A stretch of 64,000 nucleotides of DNA. Source: Brienomyrus brachyistius. Its lineage: Eukaryota > Chordata > Actinopteri > Osteoglossiformes > Mormyridae. The DNA is taken from the NCBI RefSeq assembly GCF_023856365.1, contig NC_064539.1, forward strand, positions 17,588,019 through 17,652,018. The letters run 5' to 3'. Positions 21,995 through 32,449 of the stretch are shown here, piece by piece. The position numbers were made by a program, and so were the translations under genes. Under the pieces are notes generated by a model. It had not been told where the DNA came from and ran no database searches. It saw nothing but the letters and a program-made list of their open reading frames with translations. Within the stretch, counting starts at the first letter, position 1. Each line of letters begins with the position of its first letter.

Positions 21995-24830
21995 ACAAAC
22001 AAGTGTACGCTACTTCCTCTGGATGCATTTTCCGTTTGTTAACTGCAAATAAAGGAATTCCCCCAACAAAATTTAAGACCCATGCAAAGCAGAGGATAAA
22101 TTGATATCATTATATTAAAAAAAAAAAAATCCCTACGAATTTAGCCAATCACCCACTTGGCAGGTAACCTCACCCAGAGCTATACCCAAAAGGTAAAGTA
22201 CAGCAGTGAATGTGTAACAAGTGCCACAAGATTAAGCCATAAAATGGCAAACTAATAATCGAATTAACACAAGTGTTTCACAATATTACAGTAAGCGATT
22301 TTAAAATGGAATTCAATTAGGCAAAGCCAAGATGGCAGCCCAACCCAACTTAATTTTACCCTGATTAAAAAATAACTGCATTAGTGAAACAGCAGAAAAT
22401 GTACATTTTAATGTAATTATTTTTTGGTAAGATGGGAGTAATTCACTGATGGGTGACGCAGAGACCCCACCCACAACACACCCACAACACGCCCCCACAA
22501 GTTTCATTTCCAGTATCAGCAAGTCAACGTTCCTATATCCGCCACCTTCCGTCTCCTTCAGACCTGGATTTGAAACGCGGCCCAATACCATGAGTGTTAC
22601 ACAGTTGTAACATTAATTCAAAGTAGGCTTGGAAAGACGAGCAGCGTGTTGAAATACGGGGGCCATCTCTGAGACACCCTCATAACGGAGCGCACTTAAA
22701 CACCATGCCACCCTGGATTGCACTGCGGCACCAGCAGCATAGGAGAAATGCCAAGGGACGAGAAGCCATCCTGACCATCCACCCTTCTTCATGTCCTTGG
22801 CCAATGGAGAAGTGACTATAGCTAAGGCACTCAGCATTTGCTAAAAAGAAGAGTAGATCATCTACCCATATCACCTGAAAGCAGTGGAAAGCAGTGACAT
22901 CCATCCACACGCACAAACACACACCAGAAAACACACAGAAACAAAACCTAGCCAGCCTTTCATAGTAACAAATGACTGATGACAAATTTCCATCAGTTAC
23001 CTCAAAAACACAGATGCGTACATGGTTCCGGAAATGCTAGGAAGTATTTAAAGAATTAAAACTCAATAAAATCGAAACTTGAAAATTTGCACTAGTCCTG
23101 ACAAGTATAGCAGTCAACAAATGTAAATAAAATGTTCCTCTTACATAATTCAACATTTAGGTCTAATTTGTAGTCAAAAAGCATTCATTTAAAATGATTC
23201 AGAATTACAGGAGCCAAGTATTACTGACTGTCGGGTACTTATAGCTTTAGGGAAAAAATATACTATAGAAACAATGGAGTACTAATTACTAAAGGAATGA
23301 AATAACAAAATATTTCTGGTTAGTGAAGCGTTTTTCCTGGAAGTATCATGAGAGATTAAATTCTCCAAGTTTGTTGCCTGCATCTTATAATTCATATTTC
23401 TCCTGTCTTTCAGCTAGTTAGTTACGCAAGTTTCACTGGGGCCATGAGGTCTGCAGAAATGAAAGGAGGGCCCATTTCATTAAAACTCTCTATGCTGCAT
23501 GCTTGGTGCTTAGGAATAAAGAAAAGTTAAACATAAACCATTGTACAACGAGGAAAAACAACCTGAATCCCTTAGTAGGCTTAGTCTACTCTAATTACAC
23601 AGTCAAATACGCAAGTCTTGAAGTAAATTTTACTGTCTTTTCACCCCAGGAACACTAAAACTCAGCTTTACTTCTGTGTTCCCACCTGACATAACAGCAT
23701 AGAAGCGACATATAAGCCACCAGGCTTTTCTGAACAAAGGCCCGGGGGGGGCACTGTATCTGTCCTATAGAATAAACAAACCGAGTGTAGATTTATATAT
23801 AGCTCTGGACATGTATAGCTTGTATATTTACCTACGTATATTTCATCACTGTCGCTTCCCCTCACATTTACACAAAAACTTTTTTATGTACAAAACACAC
23901 CTTTTTACCAAGGCAAAACCACGTCTGCTTAATATCCATTTCCTCAAAATATTATTGACGTCATACTGCTCACATCATGTACCTGTTAACCCATGAACTA
24001 ATGCAAACTATTGCAGGGTTTACATTGGGATGCTATGGAGATAGGTCCCCTTTCCACTTCAGCACCTCACACCAACTCCCTGCACAAGCCTGCGTCCACC
24101 ACATCCTCCAATCAGTCAGACTATCGGCTCCTCTCAGGGCCACTCAATGCACTACCATTCAGGGGCCTCATACCGAACCAATACATGGCCTAAGTCCACA
24201 AAAGCAAAAAAGATTAGCTAGAAAAGCAAAAGCAGTCAAATTTTTATATGCTGCTGCTGCTAAATGTCTGTAGATGTTACAATGGCAGACAAGTACATCC
24301 CAGGGAACAAGATCAAGATCAACAATCCTTAATAATTTCTCATTGAAGATAAAAACCAGTGTTTCAACTCCTCAATATTTTGAACTTATGTTCTATTTCT
24401 ATTCGCGTAAACAATAATGGCACTGTATAAAAAGCCATTCAGATATTGTGTGTATATCGTTGTGGGTGACTGCTGTACAGGATAAAGCCATCAAACAGAA
24501 AAGTTCCCCATTCCCATCCGCATCCTCTTACTTTGATGGCACCGTCAGCATGGCCTGCTTTGCATATTCTTCCCCTTAGGAACACGAGTGGACAGCAAGG
24601 AACTTGCTGACTCAGGCTAGCGTCCATCCCTCTCACTCTCACAACAGCGCGGATGGAGAAGGGCCCCTTTGTCATGCAAAGCGCCCACTTCCCTCCCCAG
24701 TAACCGCCGTCACTCCCTGCTACTCAAACAGTATGAAGAATCCCAGCGTAAATGCAGTCACATGGGGAGGCATGCGCTCACTTATTTGTTATAAGAAATC
24801 AGAATGCTCTGAAAGAAATCATGTTTTATA
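21995..24830. other. AT-rich non-genic stretch
   Basis: No gene or RNA gene is seen. There is an A run of 13 near 22,117 and AC-rich direct repeats (CACAACACACC) near 22,470-22,495. Confidence 0.45.
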
Positions 24831-24839
24831 CTATATATT

Positions 24840-24992
24840 ACACAGACACACATACGAAATACACATACACATATATATATATATATACACACAAACTCAG
24901 ACACACACACACACGCATATATATACACACTCATACTCACACACACACACATATATATATACACACTCATACTCACACACACACAAGCATGT
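24840..24992. repeat. Compound (CA)n/(TA)n microsatellite with an internal duplication
   Basis: CA and TA dinucleotides alternate. A block containing ATATATACACACTCATACTC occurs twice in tandem at about 24,916-24,980. Confidence 0.95.
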
Positions 24993-25136
24993 TGAGCACA
25001 AACTGGCACTAACGCAGCTACTTACCTGCCTGCCCATCTGCACCAAACAAGCAGATCACTTGTGAATTAAAACGTTTTGTAACAGAATACGAATCACACC
25101 AAATAACTACAGGAAAAAAACAGAAGCCATAATCCT

Positions 25137-25412
25137 TCCATCTTCCTCAACCTGGCCAGGGTCACGGGAGTGTGGGAGGGTGGGGGTGGGGATATGGAGC
25201 CAATTTCTGGAGCATATAGGGCACAAGACACATTCTAAATAGGATGCCAGTCCGTCACATGACACACAAAAAAGGCAATTTATAAACTCAATTTAACCTA
25301 CAATTGCATGTCTAGAATAAACATGTGATACGGGGAAAACACGAGAGTACACAGACCAGGGCTTGAATATTAGAGGTGTGAAACAGGGTTACTGACTGAG
25401 CCACTATACTGC
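25137..25412 (-). mobile_element. Diverged SINE copy (GGATAAGCGG-tail family)
   Basis: On the minus strand this reads as a degraded copy of the SINE found intact at 36.1 kb: a head GGCAGTATAGTGGCTCAGTC, then the diagnostic middle equivalent to TTAAATTGAGTTTATAAATTG, then a 3' part near CTGGCCAGGTTGAGGAAG. Similarity is moderate, so boundaries are approximate. Confidence 0.65.
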
Positions 25413-25419
25413 CCCAGAG

Positions 25420-26810
25420 ACAATCAGATAATACAGAAAGCATTTAAACTTAAAATGGAACAAGGAAGGAAAAATGGCTTCCAAAGCCTCAAAATCCAGC
25501 TATACCTGTTCCTGTGGAATCTATGCTAACATGAATTATTCTCTATAGCAGATGCTTTAGAAGGACAAGCGACAACCCAAGCAGCCGTACGCCACAGAAA
25601 CTTGACCTCTCCTATTAACAGTCTCCGCTTACCTTGCCGTGAAGTGACACATCGATCACTTGCTATACAAACTCTTATATCCCCCCCCCCTCCGCGCGCG
25701 CACACACACACATTATCCCATTAAAACATCGCATGGCACTAATTGCTGCCTGATTTCTTCCCATTACCTCCACAAAGCCATTTTGCTATAAACGCACATC
25801 AAACCCGGGAAATTAAATATTGCGCCTATAAATAAAACACGAACAAATTTAGGTCGCGTCATATTTTGGCATTTCGGGAAAAAATGACTAATGGCACATT
25901 ATTTAAAGAAAACAAAGGAAAACATTACACACTCCCCGCCAAACCAGATATTCGTGAATTTTACGGACCTGGTTATGCTGCTGGATGTCAAAAGAAGTAA
26001 AAAAATATCCGCCGGCTTATAGACATGTAATAAACGCAAACTGTAATTAATTATTTTCTTCCTTCAAAAGTACGTTTCAAATAGAATACACCAACCATTA
26101 ACAAATATCACACCCATGCTCGTTTCGAATAAACAAAACATAGATGCACACAAACACTGTGCGTGTTGTTCAGTCGGCAGCAATTCAATAGACAGCTTCG
26201 GAATTAAAGTGCTTGGTGTAAAGTCTACTAAAGTCAAGATAAGAGCAGAGAAGAAAAAAGACAAGCGTAAAATATTCCCACTGTTTATTGTACGGGTATG
26301 GAGTGCAGGAAGCACCTGCTGCCGGGGGTCGTGAAAGCAGACCATCGGACGAGCCGAGCACTTCCTCTATCAGCCAGATTACTGCGAACGACAATCGGGA
26401 ACTGAACAGACAAGGAACACTTGATGAAACGAGGTCTCCAGTCGCTATTTTATGGGAAGAAGGTCACCTATGATGACGGAGGACTTCTTCACTTTGGAGG
26501 TGGCGGTAGCGGGGACCCCTTTCAAAGCTTCCCACGCTATTTTATTGAGTCACCCGTCGCTCTGTCCCACTCATGTATCCTTCCAAAAAACCGCATATTT
26601 CCTCTATACAACTAGTTAAAGGCGGGTTACACGGTAAACAGCGCTGGTTAAGAAGTTCAGCGGCACCCCACTTGGAGATGAGACCGGAGCTATTTACAGT
26701 CTTCGCACAGCAACGGCAAATCCAGCTCTGATCCCCGCAGCTACGGAGCCCATCCGGCAGGCTGGGAAGTTTTGTTTCAGGCTGCTCTTACGGGCTAATA
26801 CTCGCCCATC
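25420..26810. other. Non-genic stretch with rising CpG content
   Basis: No transposon is recognised. A C run and CGCGCGCA(CA)n lie at 25,680-25,711. CpG frequency rises after about 26,300 towards the promoter region. Confidence 0.4.
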
Positions 26811-26816
26811 GCTTAC

Positions 26817-26890
26817 AACGCGGCCAGCATGGAGCTAAAGCTGGGGGGGGACTCGGCGCAGTGCGAGCTGAGAAGCTCGTCCTCGTCCAT
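26817..26890 (-). other. Weak candidate coding exon or alternative first exon
   Basis: On the minus strand an ATG at 26,890 in fair context (CACATGG) opens 24 codons rich in acidic and Ser/Pro residues (starting MDEDELLSSHC). The frame stops just beyond 26,817, where GTT|GTAAGC could act as a splice donor. Possible acceptors (TTCACAG, GTCCAG) with pyrimidine-rich tracts lie 30-120 bases upstream. It sits about 0.8 kb downstream of the proposed first exon, inside CpG-rich DNA. I do not recognise the peptide, and a chance frame is more likely than not. Confidence 0.2.
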
Positions 26891-27385
26891 GTGGGCTTTT
26901 CCTTTACGGGGAAGCTGGGCTGTGAAGGGGGACAGGACGGTGCGGGTCGCCCTCAACTTGGATAGGCAACGCTGGACGGCAAAAGGCCACCGGAGACACT
27001 TGACGTATTGACGGTCCAAAAGAAAGACAAGAAAAACTTCCAGGAAACTTAAGCAAGCCTTTAAAAACATGACTGTTACAGAGAATTAGACAAAAGTTGC
27101 CGGCCCGCTACCGTGGCGACCCCCTTTCCCAAGGCGCCCGCCCGCAGATTTATGCTGGCATTCTTGCCAAATGCAGCGGTTTTTCTCTCGGTACAAGCGG
27201 CTGATAAATAATTCAAGTCTGCCGTAGGAGCCCGCATCAGAGATGCTCCCACGACTGCGGGCTTTTAAAAAATAAGCCTATAAAAAAAATCCAACGGCGT
27301 GACTGCAGCCATCACACCGGACGAATGACGAAGATAACCGGCGTGTGACACTTTCGCAGGGCGATCACCGTACTGTATACACACA

Positions 27386-27432
27386 CATCCATCCATCCAT
27401 CCATCCATGCATGCATGCATGCGTACATACGT
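27386..27432. repeat. (ATCC)n followed by (ATGC)n microsatellite
   Basis: Five to six ATCC units pass into ATGC units and then into GTACATACGTGCGCGCG, an alternating purine-pyrimidine stretch with Z-DNA potential. Confidence 0.9.
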
Positions 27433-27653
27433 GCGCGCGTTAGCCGCCGCTAACAGCCTGCCGTAGTGTTACCGGAGGTTATCTTATTCAGTCTCCGCTG
27501 TCCTCCCACTGAAAGCATTTTTATAACAAAAACAACATCACCGCAGAGCAACTTCCTCACAAAGTGCCACCAGAATTATGTGTAACACGCTCGTTTCCCC
27601 AAAATTTCACCACATTTAGCAGCAAGCCAGAAGTATTACGCGTATTTAATTAC

Positions 27654-27780
27654 CTCGGTCGAGCTACTCCGGTCCCCGTTTAACGTCACCTCCAGTCAGG
27701 CAGCCCCGTCTCTCTCTCTCTCGCTCTCCCACACGCTCTCTCTCGTCTCCCCCCCCACCCCCCCAACTGGTTAGCGCGTA
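27654..27780 (-). other. Proposed non-coding first exon (5' UTR) of a minus-strand gene
   Basis: Read on the minus strand, this segment is GA- and G-rich (GGGAGACGAGAGAGAGCG, then GAGAGAGAGACGGGGC). It contains no ATG and ends ACCGAG|GTAATT. The last exon base would be 27,654, and the donor matches AG|GTAA but not the +5 G. The upstream limit is estimated from the CCAAT box and is not seen directly. The intron would run towards lower coordinates. No downstream exon was identified, so neither the gene nor its protein can be named. The (TC)n tract at 27,710-27,725 within it is variable by nature. Confidence 0.45.
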
Positions 27781-27786
27781 GACCTG

Positions 27787-27817
27787 GTCACATGACGCGC
27801 TCGGCGCAGCCGATTGG
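27787..27817 (-). promoter_or_regulatory. E-box-like site and CCAAT box
   Basis: GTCACATGAC at 27,787-27,796 is a near-palindromic USF/TFE-type E-box variant. ATTGG at 27,813-27,817 within GATTGGTGG is a CCAAT box on the minus strand. Both lie some 30-160 bases upstream of the proposed minus-strand exon, a typical NF-Y/USF promoter arrangement. Confidence 0.5.
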
Positions 27818-28029
27818 TGGACGCGCAGCCGATGAGGTTGTTGACACGCCACTCCCCCTTGCACCTGCAACGGCCGAGCCGGTGGGACTGGAGTGCGATC
27901 GCCGTGATCGCTGTGGCCGGACTCGGTGCGCGGTACCTGGCCGTTGGTGCCGGTGGCCCGCGGGGGCGAAGCGATGCGCGACGGAAACCGCTGCGGAATA
28001 CGATTACAGGGCGGATGGTGCAACTAGGG

Positions 28030-28825
28030 GACAGAAGAAGAACATGTTTATTCACACATTCAAACTAGACATATAAAGCCGCATAGCTGTTATCTTTATC
28101 TATAATCATTTACAATTATATATCTTTTTTTTTCGTTTCATTTATATATCCGGTTTCCCCCAGTTTTATTCTTTTATATTCTCCTGTATCAATATTTTTT
28201 TAGGCCTATTAATTTTTCCACCTAGAGAACATTCTCTATTTGAAACATTTCTTAAACGCCATACCATATTGGAGTACTTCGAAGCACACATTTGGAGGTC
28301 ATGTATGAATTCTTTAACTGAGATAATTATTCAGAATGTTCTGCTTCTGTAATTTCGACATGAAACGTTTGATAGTTTCAGGGAACGTCATTTTAGAATG
28401 TAAAATGCGTCTTGTTCTCTAACTGGGTTTGATACCTACTGAGTTTATGTGACTCAACCTTTGGATAGTCATTGATATTGATTCCGTCATCCACACCAAA
28501 TCCATCCTTATTTTCCATCTTTTTCTTGGCATTGCCGATTCCTGTGCAGATCGTAATACCCACTAGAAGAAATCACTAGACCTACTTGTCACTATTTCTT
28601 TGTCCCATGTCCAATATTGTAATGGAGGAATTGGTCAATTATGAAATGTTTCTAAGACCAAAACGGTCAAACATCAATTTTCCTTTTCTGCTTCACCTTC
28701 TTGCATGCAATATTTTTTGGAATTTCTGCTGTGCAAAAATGACCTCGTGTTTCTCCATGAAATTACTGGAATGAACTACAAGAACGCAATGACTATGAAA
28801 TGTTGAAATGAAAAGCGATAGCATA
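28030..28825. other. AT-rich intergenic-like stretch
   Basis: CpG-poor and AT-rich with T runs. No gene, RNA gene or repeat is recognised. Confidence 0.5.
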
Positions 28826-28829
28826 CGTA

Positions 28830-28945
28830 TCTATCCATTCATTTCCCACACTGTTTATCCAGGACAGGGTCTGTGAGCCAGGAGCCTATCCCAGACCCCA
28901 CAGGCCATGAGGCAGGGGAGACCCAGGACAGGATGACATATTTGT
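28830..28945 (-). mobile_element. 3' fragment of GGATAAGCGG-tail SINE
   Basis: On the minus strand GGTCTGGGATAGGCTCCTGG and the neighbouring CCTGGATAAACAGTG correspond to the 3' half of the SINE at 36.1 kb. The head is missing, as expected for a 5'-truncated copy. Confidence 0.8.
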
Positions 28946-28949
28946 CCTT

Positions 28950-29900
28950 GTCGCAGGCTTAGTTTCAGAGAAGTGCTTCTCTAGATAAGTATTTGAGAAA
29001 CCAGAGAAATAAGATTCCATTTTTTCTCAGAAAATGGCATGGAATAAACGGTGCTTATGCTTTAGAGGACCAACAGAATGATAATCCTGTTTTTTTTCTA
29101 TTAAATCAATATCTATTACAATATCAGTTTCAGACATCTTCATTCTTTAGAAAAGAAAGAAAAGAATAGAAAAGAGATGAAAATAAAATCCCCCAAGATA
29201 CTGAGCATATACAAACAATAGAATATGTCAAAATATAGAAGACATGCACCATAACAAGTATATCGGATTAACTTAGATGGAAGGCTAGAAGAAATTATCA
29301 TTAATGACATCGTTAAGTAAAGACGTATAGATTTTACAAACAAGATGTTCTGTTTGTTTTTAATTTAGATATGTTAAATTCCAGCCTGGAATTCATCAAG
29401 TCTCAGTTCAAAGAAAATGAAATACAAGTGAATATACAAGTGTTTACTTAGTGTTTAATAGAATTATTATATATTCTGTGAAATGAGACAAAACACTTGC
29501 AAAAATGCATTAAAATGAGGCATTTGCTGAGTTCTGGAGTTGTTTCCGAGGTAACTTAAGTGTAGGGTGTGACTGTTCGTGAGACACGTTGCCAATCTTG
29601 TGTCTCTTGTCATCCTGCATGCCACAGAAAATTACATGTCTGTGTTCAGATATGCAGCCTGTCGCAAAATATGTCTCACAAACTGGCTATGTCTTGATTC
29701 CTCCCCTGTTTTAAATTCAGAGTACTTCTTCTTAATTTACTCATTATATGTTGCTTTGATACCTCCTCTATTACTACTATTCTGTATTATCATAAATATC
29801 TGGGCACATATTTATCGGCATACGTACGCCAGATGAATATTAGATTTCCATTGGCATACTAGAATTCTACATTTTATATGCGAAGAGGACATATATGTCA
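28950..29900. other. AT-rich non-genic stretch
   Basis: No gene or identifiable repeat is seen. Short frames are chance. Confidence 0.45.
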
Positions 29901-29904
29901 CTAC

Positions 29905-30293
29905 TGCATCCAATCAGCACTCTCAGTTCTCGTGCCCTATCAGAATGCGCCCTCACTCACCTGGATGCAGGAGACACCTGCAGCACACCTCTTATGTACT
30001 GTAAGGGCGATAGACCGCACTGATCCGACACCTTTGTGAGGCATTGTTGAACTCCAATGTACCTCCTTGTTGGACTGTACCTTGCCTTTATAGTCCTGAT
30101 TGCTGGTTTTCAGACCATGCTTATGGACTGTGATTTGGATTTCTGCATATATGTGTCACTCTGGATCACTGGTGACTTAAGCTTGTCCCTTGGCCACATT
30201 TCTGGGATCCTGTTTTGAACCTGTTTTTCTGGATCTCAATTCATTAAACCACAACTCTGGCGTTGTATCTCCAACCTTAATCGTGATGATGTA
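29905..30293 (+). mobile_element. Probable solo LTR remnant (Gypsy-type)
   Basis: The segment begins with TCACCTGGATGCAGGAGACACC-like sequence and proceeds through repeated CTGTTTT/TTTCTGGAT phrases. It ends with CATTAAACCACAACTCTGG and GCGTTGTATCTCC, then TCGTGATGA. The order of a pyrimidine-rich body, an ATTAAA signal and a GCGTTG-TCTCC end is what teleost Gypsy LTRs look like from general knowledge. No paired LTR or internal region is present, so it would be a diverged solo LTR. Not confirmed by comparison. Confidence 0.45.
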
Positions 30294-30299
30294 ACTAAA

Positions 30300-30780
30300 G
30301 CATTACTGTGGCCGCAGCTCTCCTTCCCTGCTTAGAATCAGGTCAAAGGCATGCAGGCAGCCATTATTATTAACATCATGGCTTAACGTGGACAGAAGCT
30401 ACCAGATACAGCTGGCCTTGAGTCCGAAGTATCGCCCCATATCCTCCCTACCTTTCTGCTCCATACCACAAATGAGTCACAGGATTTTTGGGAGACCATG
30501 AGGCACCAGGCACCAGAGGCATGTGGGGAATCAGGAAGATAACACTGCAAAACACACGTCATGTATATTAGCCTAGCCGTAAGATGTGATCAGAGTAACA
30601 TCACAACAAAAAAGATTATATATGATACCCAGAGTGATTCCAGTCACTCTGGTTGATTTTATAATGTAAACCTTCCAGGTTCCATATCTTAATCCAGTGA
30701 CATCACATTATATACATGGTGCTTAACACTCGCGCTGAGTCACAATATGTTTCAGGCTGTTTTTAATTTTTTTTTGTAAA
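30300..30780. other. Non-genic stretch
   Basis: No feature is recognised apart from AT-rich spacer. Confidence 0.4.
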
Positions 30781-30789
30781 ACAGTATAT

Positions 30790-30870
30790 ATCCATCCATC
30801 CATCCATCCATCCATCCATCCATCCAACTATTTTGCAACCTCTTGTCCTGCACAGCGAATATTGTGTTTG
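30790..30870 (-). mobile_element. (ATCC)n with adjoining degraded SINE tail
   Basis: Nine or so ATCC units, which read (GGAT)n on the minus strand, are followed by AACTATTTTGCAACCTCTTG. This resembles the reverse complement of a CAAGAGGTTGCAAAATAG version of the SINE 3' end. It is probably a tail remnant whose GATG-type repeat expanded. Confidence 0.6.
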
Positions 30871-30879
30871 TGTTACTTA

Positions 30880-31235
30880 TCAGTCATGAATAGATTAATA
30901 CTCAGCACCCTTAACACGGATGGGGAATGTGACAGAAGTTCAGCACCCTGTCTAACACTGACCTCAAGCTGCTGCACATGAGCCCTAAGTTAGACTGCTG
31001 AGGGTCACTGGCTGACGAAAAGGAGAGAGAAGTCGCACAGATGGCCGACTAAATCTAATGCCTGCAGGAGACTCGAGCTGGACACCCAATATGCCTCACA
31101 GGACTCGTACTGAAGCATTACATACATAATATGAGTGGAAGGAAATTTGATGTTACTCTGCTAACACTCCAAAGAACAATAGGCCTGGGTGAATTTCCTC
31201 TGGCTTTATGTATATATATATATATATCTCTAATG
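30880..31235. other. Non-genic stretch ending in (TA)n
   Basis: Unique sequence with a (TA)n run at about 31,209-31,228. Confidence 0.5.
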
Positions 31236-31240
31236 TGCTC

Positions 31241-31830
31241 TTTCAGCCAGCTGGATCCGCTTCTCATTGGCTGAGCCTTTGCCAGGCTGAGTCCAGGCGG
31301 GCTGTCGGGCCCTCGGGGTGCAGACCAGCCTGAGTGACCGGCGGGTGTCTCAGCACCTCACGCCAGCCGGCCGGTCACCCGAAGGTCCCGTCGTTCTCGC
31401 GGCCTGTAGGGGGCAGCGTGGTATGGGAGGCAGCTGCCGGAGGGGGGTGTACTCTGTTGCATTCGTACCCGTGCTTGGCCCCCGCTCAGCCCTCGTGTAG
31501 ATAAAAGGTGCCAAGGTTCAGGTTTTTCCCGCGTATCAGGATGCTCCGTAGCAGACAGTGGCCCGGCTCCCGTGGCTTCTTCGCCAAGGGGGTCCAGCAG
31601 GGGGAGTCACCTCGCCATCTGGGCTCCATGACAACGTGCGCCAGGGCAACGGTTGGCAGACAGTGGAGCACGCGTGGAGTGGGCACCAGGATTGTGGCGG
31701 CCAATCAGAGGTGGCGGAGCGGGCGGCGTGGGGTGCCAGCATGTGAAACGAACATATGCGGGGGAGACGACGGGCAGGTAGCTCTGCCAAAGCCCTGCCC
31801 CCACAAGCCCCCCCATCCATTGTCATTCCT
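31241..31830. promoter_or_regulatory. Second GC/CpG-rich island with CCAAT boxes
   Basis: A GC-rich, CpG-containing island stands out in AT-rich surroundings. It contains ATTGG at 31,266-31,270 and CCAATCAG at 31,701-31,708 (an NF-Y consensus), plus the CTCF-like site described separately. Overlapping frames of about 100 codons on both strands reflect GC content. It could be an orphan promoter, an enhancer or a boundary element. No exon was recognised. Confidence 0.45.
31403..31416 (+). promoter_or_regulatory. CTCF-like motif
   Basis: CCTGTAGGGGGCAG matches the vertebrate CTCF core CCASYAGRKGGCRS at 13 of 14 positions. A weaker relative, CCAGCAGGGGGAGT, lies about 180 bases downstream on the same strand. 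Confidence 0.5.
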
Positions 31831-31849
31831 TCCTCTAATTTGACAGGAA

Positions 31850-32270
31850 CAGTATGTCAACATCTTTCCCAGCAGTCCTCATTTATTTACCATGACAGCT
31901 GGCTGAAATGTGGGTCCTCCTCAATGCTTGTTCCATTCATGAAGCTAACGCAGACATAAGGGCTGGCGGCTGTGAGGACTAGTGGACTGTAGTGTGAGGG
32001 GACCAAACTGAGTGCACAGGAAGGCACCAGGAGTGTCCATTGCTTTAGGAGAAAACTGAACGTACTGTAAGTCAGTGTGTGTGTGCACTGGTTTAGGACC
32101 TGGTATGTAAATGATCTGTAACAAGGTGTAAGTGTTCTGGAATAGTTAGGATTAGGTGTTTGCCAAATAAATATGTATACACTGTATTGCAAGGTATAGA
32201 TGTCATTCTGTCTGCAGAGCAGATAGCAAACTGAACATGTAGGTTACTGTGTCTGTGTATTGGTTTAGGA
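31850..32270. other. Non-genic stretch
   Basis: No feature recognised. Confidence 0.4.
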
Positions 32271-32276
32271 GCTTGT

Positions 32277-32439
32277 CAGAGGTGGGTAATTCAGGTCCAG
32301 AAAGTAAAATCCATACCAGGATGTTGTTTCAACCAACCAAAGAGCATAAAGAGTCACAGTCAGAGAGTACATAGCTGGTTGGTTGAAATAAAATCTTGGT
32401 CTGGATTTTTACTTCGTGGACCTGAACTACCCACCTCTG
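32277..32439. mobile_element. hAT-like MITE, family A, copy 1
   Basis: The ends are inverted repeats: CAGAGGTGGGTAATTCAGGT at the left, and CAGAGGTGGGTAGTTCAGGT as the reverse complement of the right end. The similarity continues inward through CCAGAAAGTAAAA and the ACCAACCA/TGGTTGGT arms, so most of the 163 bases fold on themselves. The flanking octamers GAGCTTGT and GAGCTGGG agree at 6 of 8 positions, consistent with a decayed 8-bp target-site duplication. CAGAGGTG termini and 8-bp duplications are hAT features. Confidence 0.85.
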
Positions 32440-32449
32440 GAGCTGGGCT

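Larger units (their letters stand above)
27100..28020 (-). promoter_or_regulatory. CpG-island promoter region
   Basis: CpG and GC content are high from about 27,100 and peak at 27,780-27,990 (GCGCGG, CGATCGCCG, GGCCCGCGGGGGCG words). They fall abruptly after about 28,030 into AT-rich DNA. The core holds a CCAAT box and an E-box-like site, and a GA-rich segment with a splice donor follows on the minus strand. This is the usual look of a TATA-less vertebrate promoter. Minus-strand transcription is favoured by the donor and the CCAAT orientation; divergent transcription cannot be excluded. Confidence 0.65.

Noticed and set aside
24604..25065. 153-codon plus-strand frame
   Set aside because: Its second half is translation of the CA/TA microsatellite and the rest has no recognisable motif.
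27792..28076. Plus-strand frames in the CpG island, one with a short hydrophobic Ala/Val stretch
   Set aside because: High GC keeps several frames open at once. I briefly compared the hydrophobic stretch with DNAJC15/DNAJC19 N-termini, but the match is too vague and no donor site follows.
31508..31843. Overlapping frames of about 100 codons on both strands
   Set aside because: Explained by the GC-rich island; no known protein motif and frames conflict with one another.
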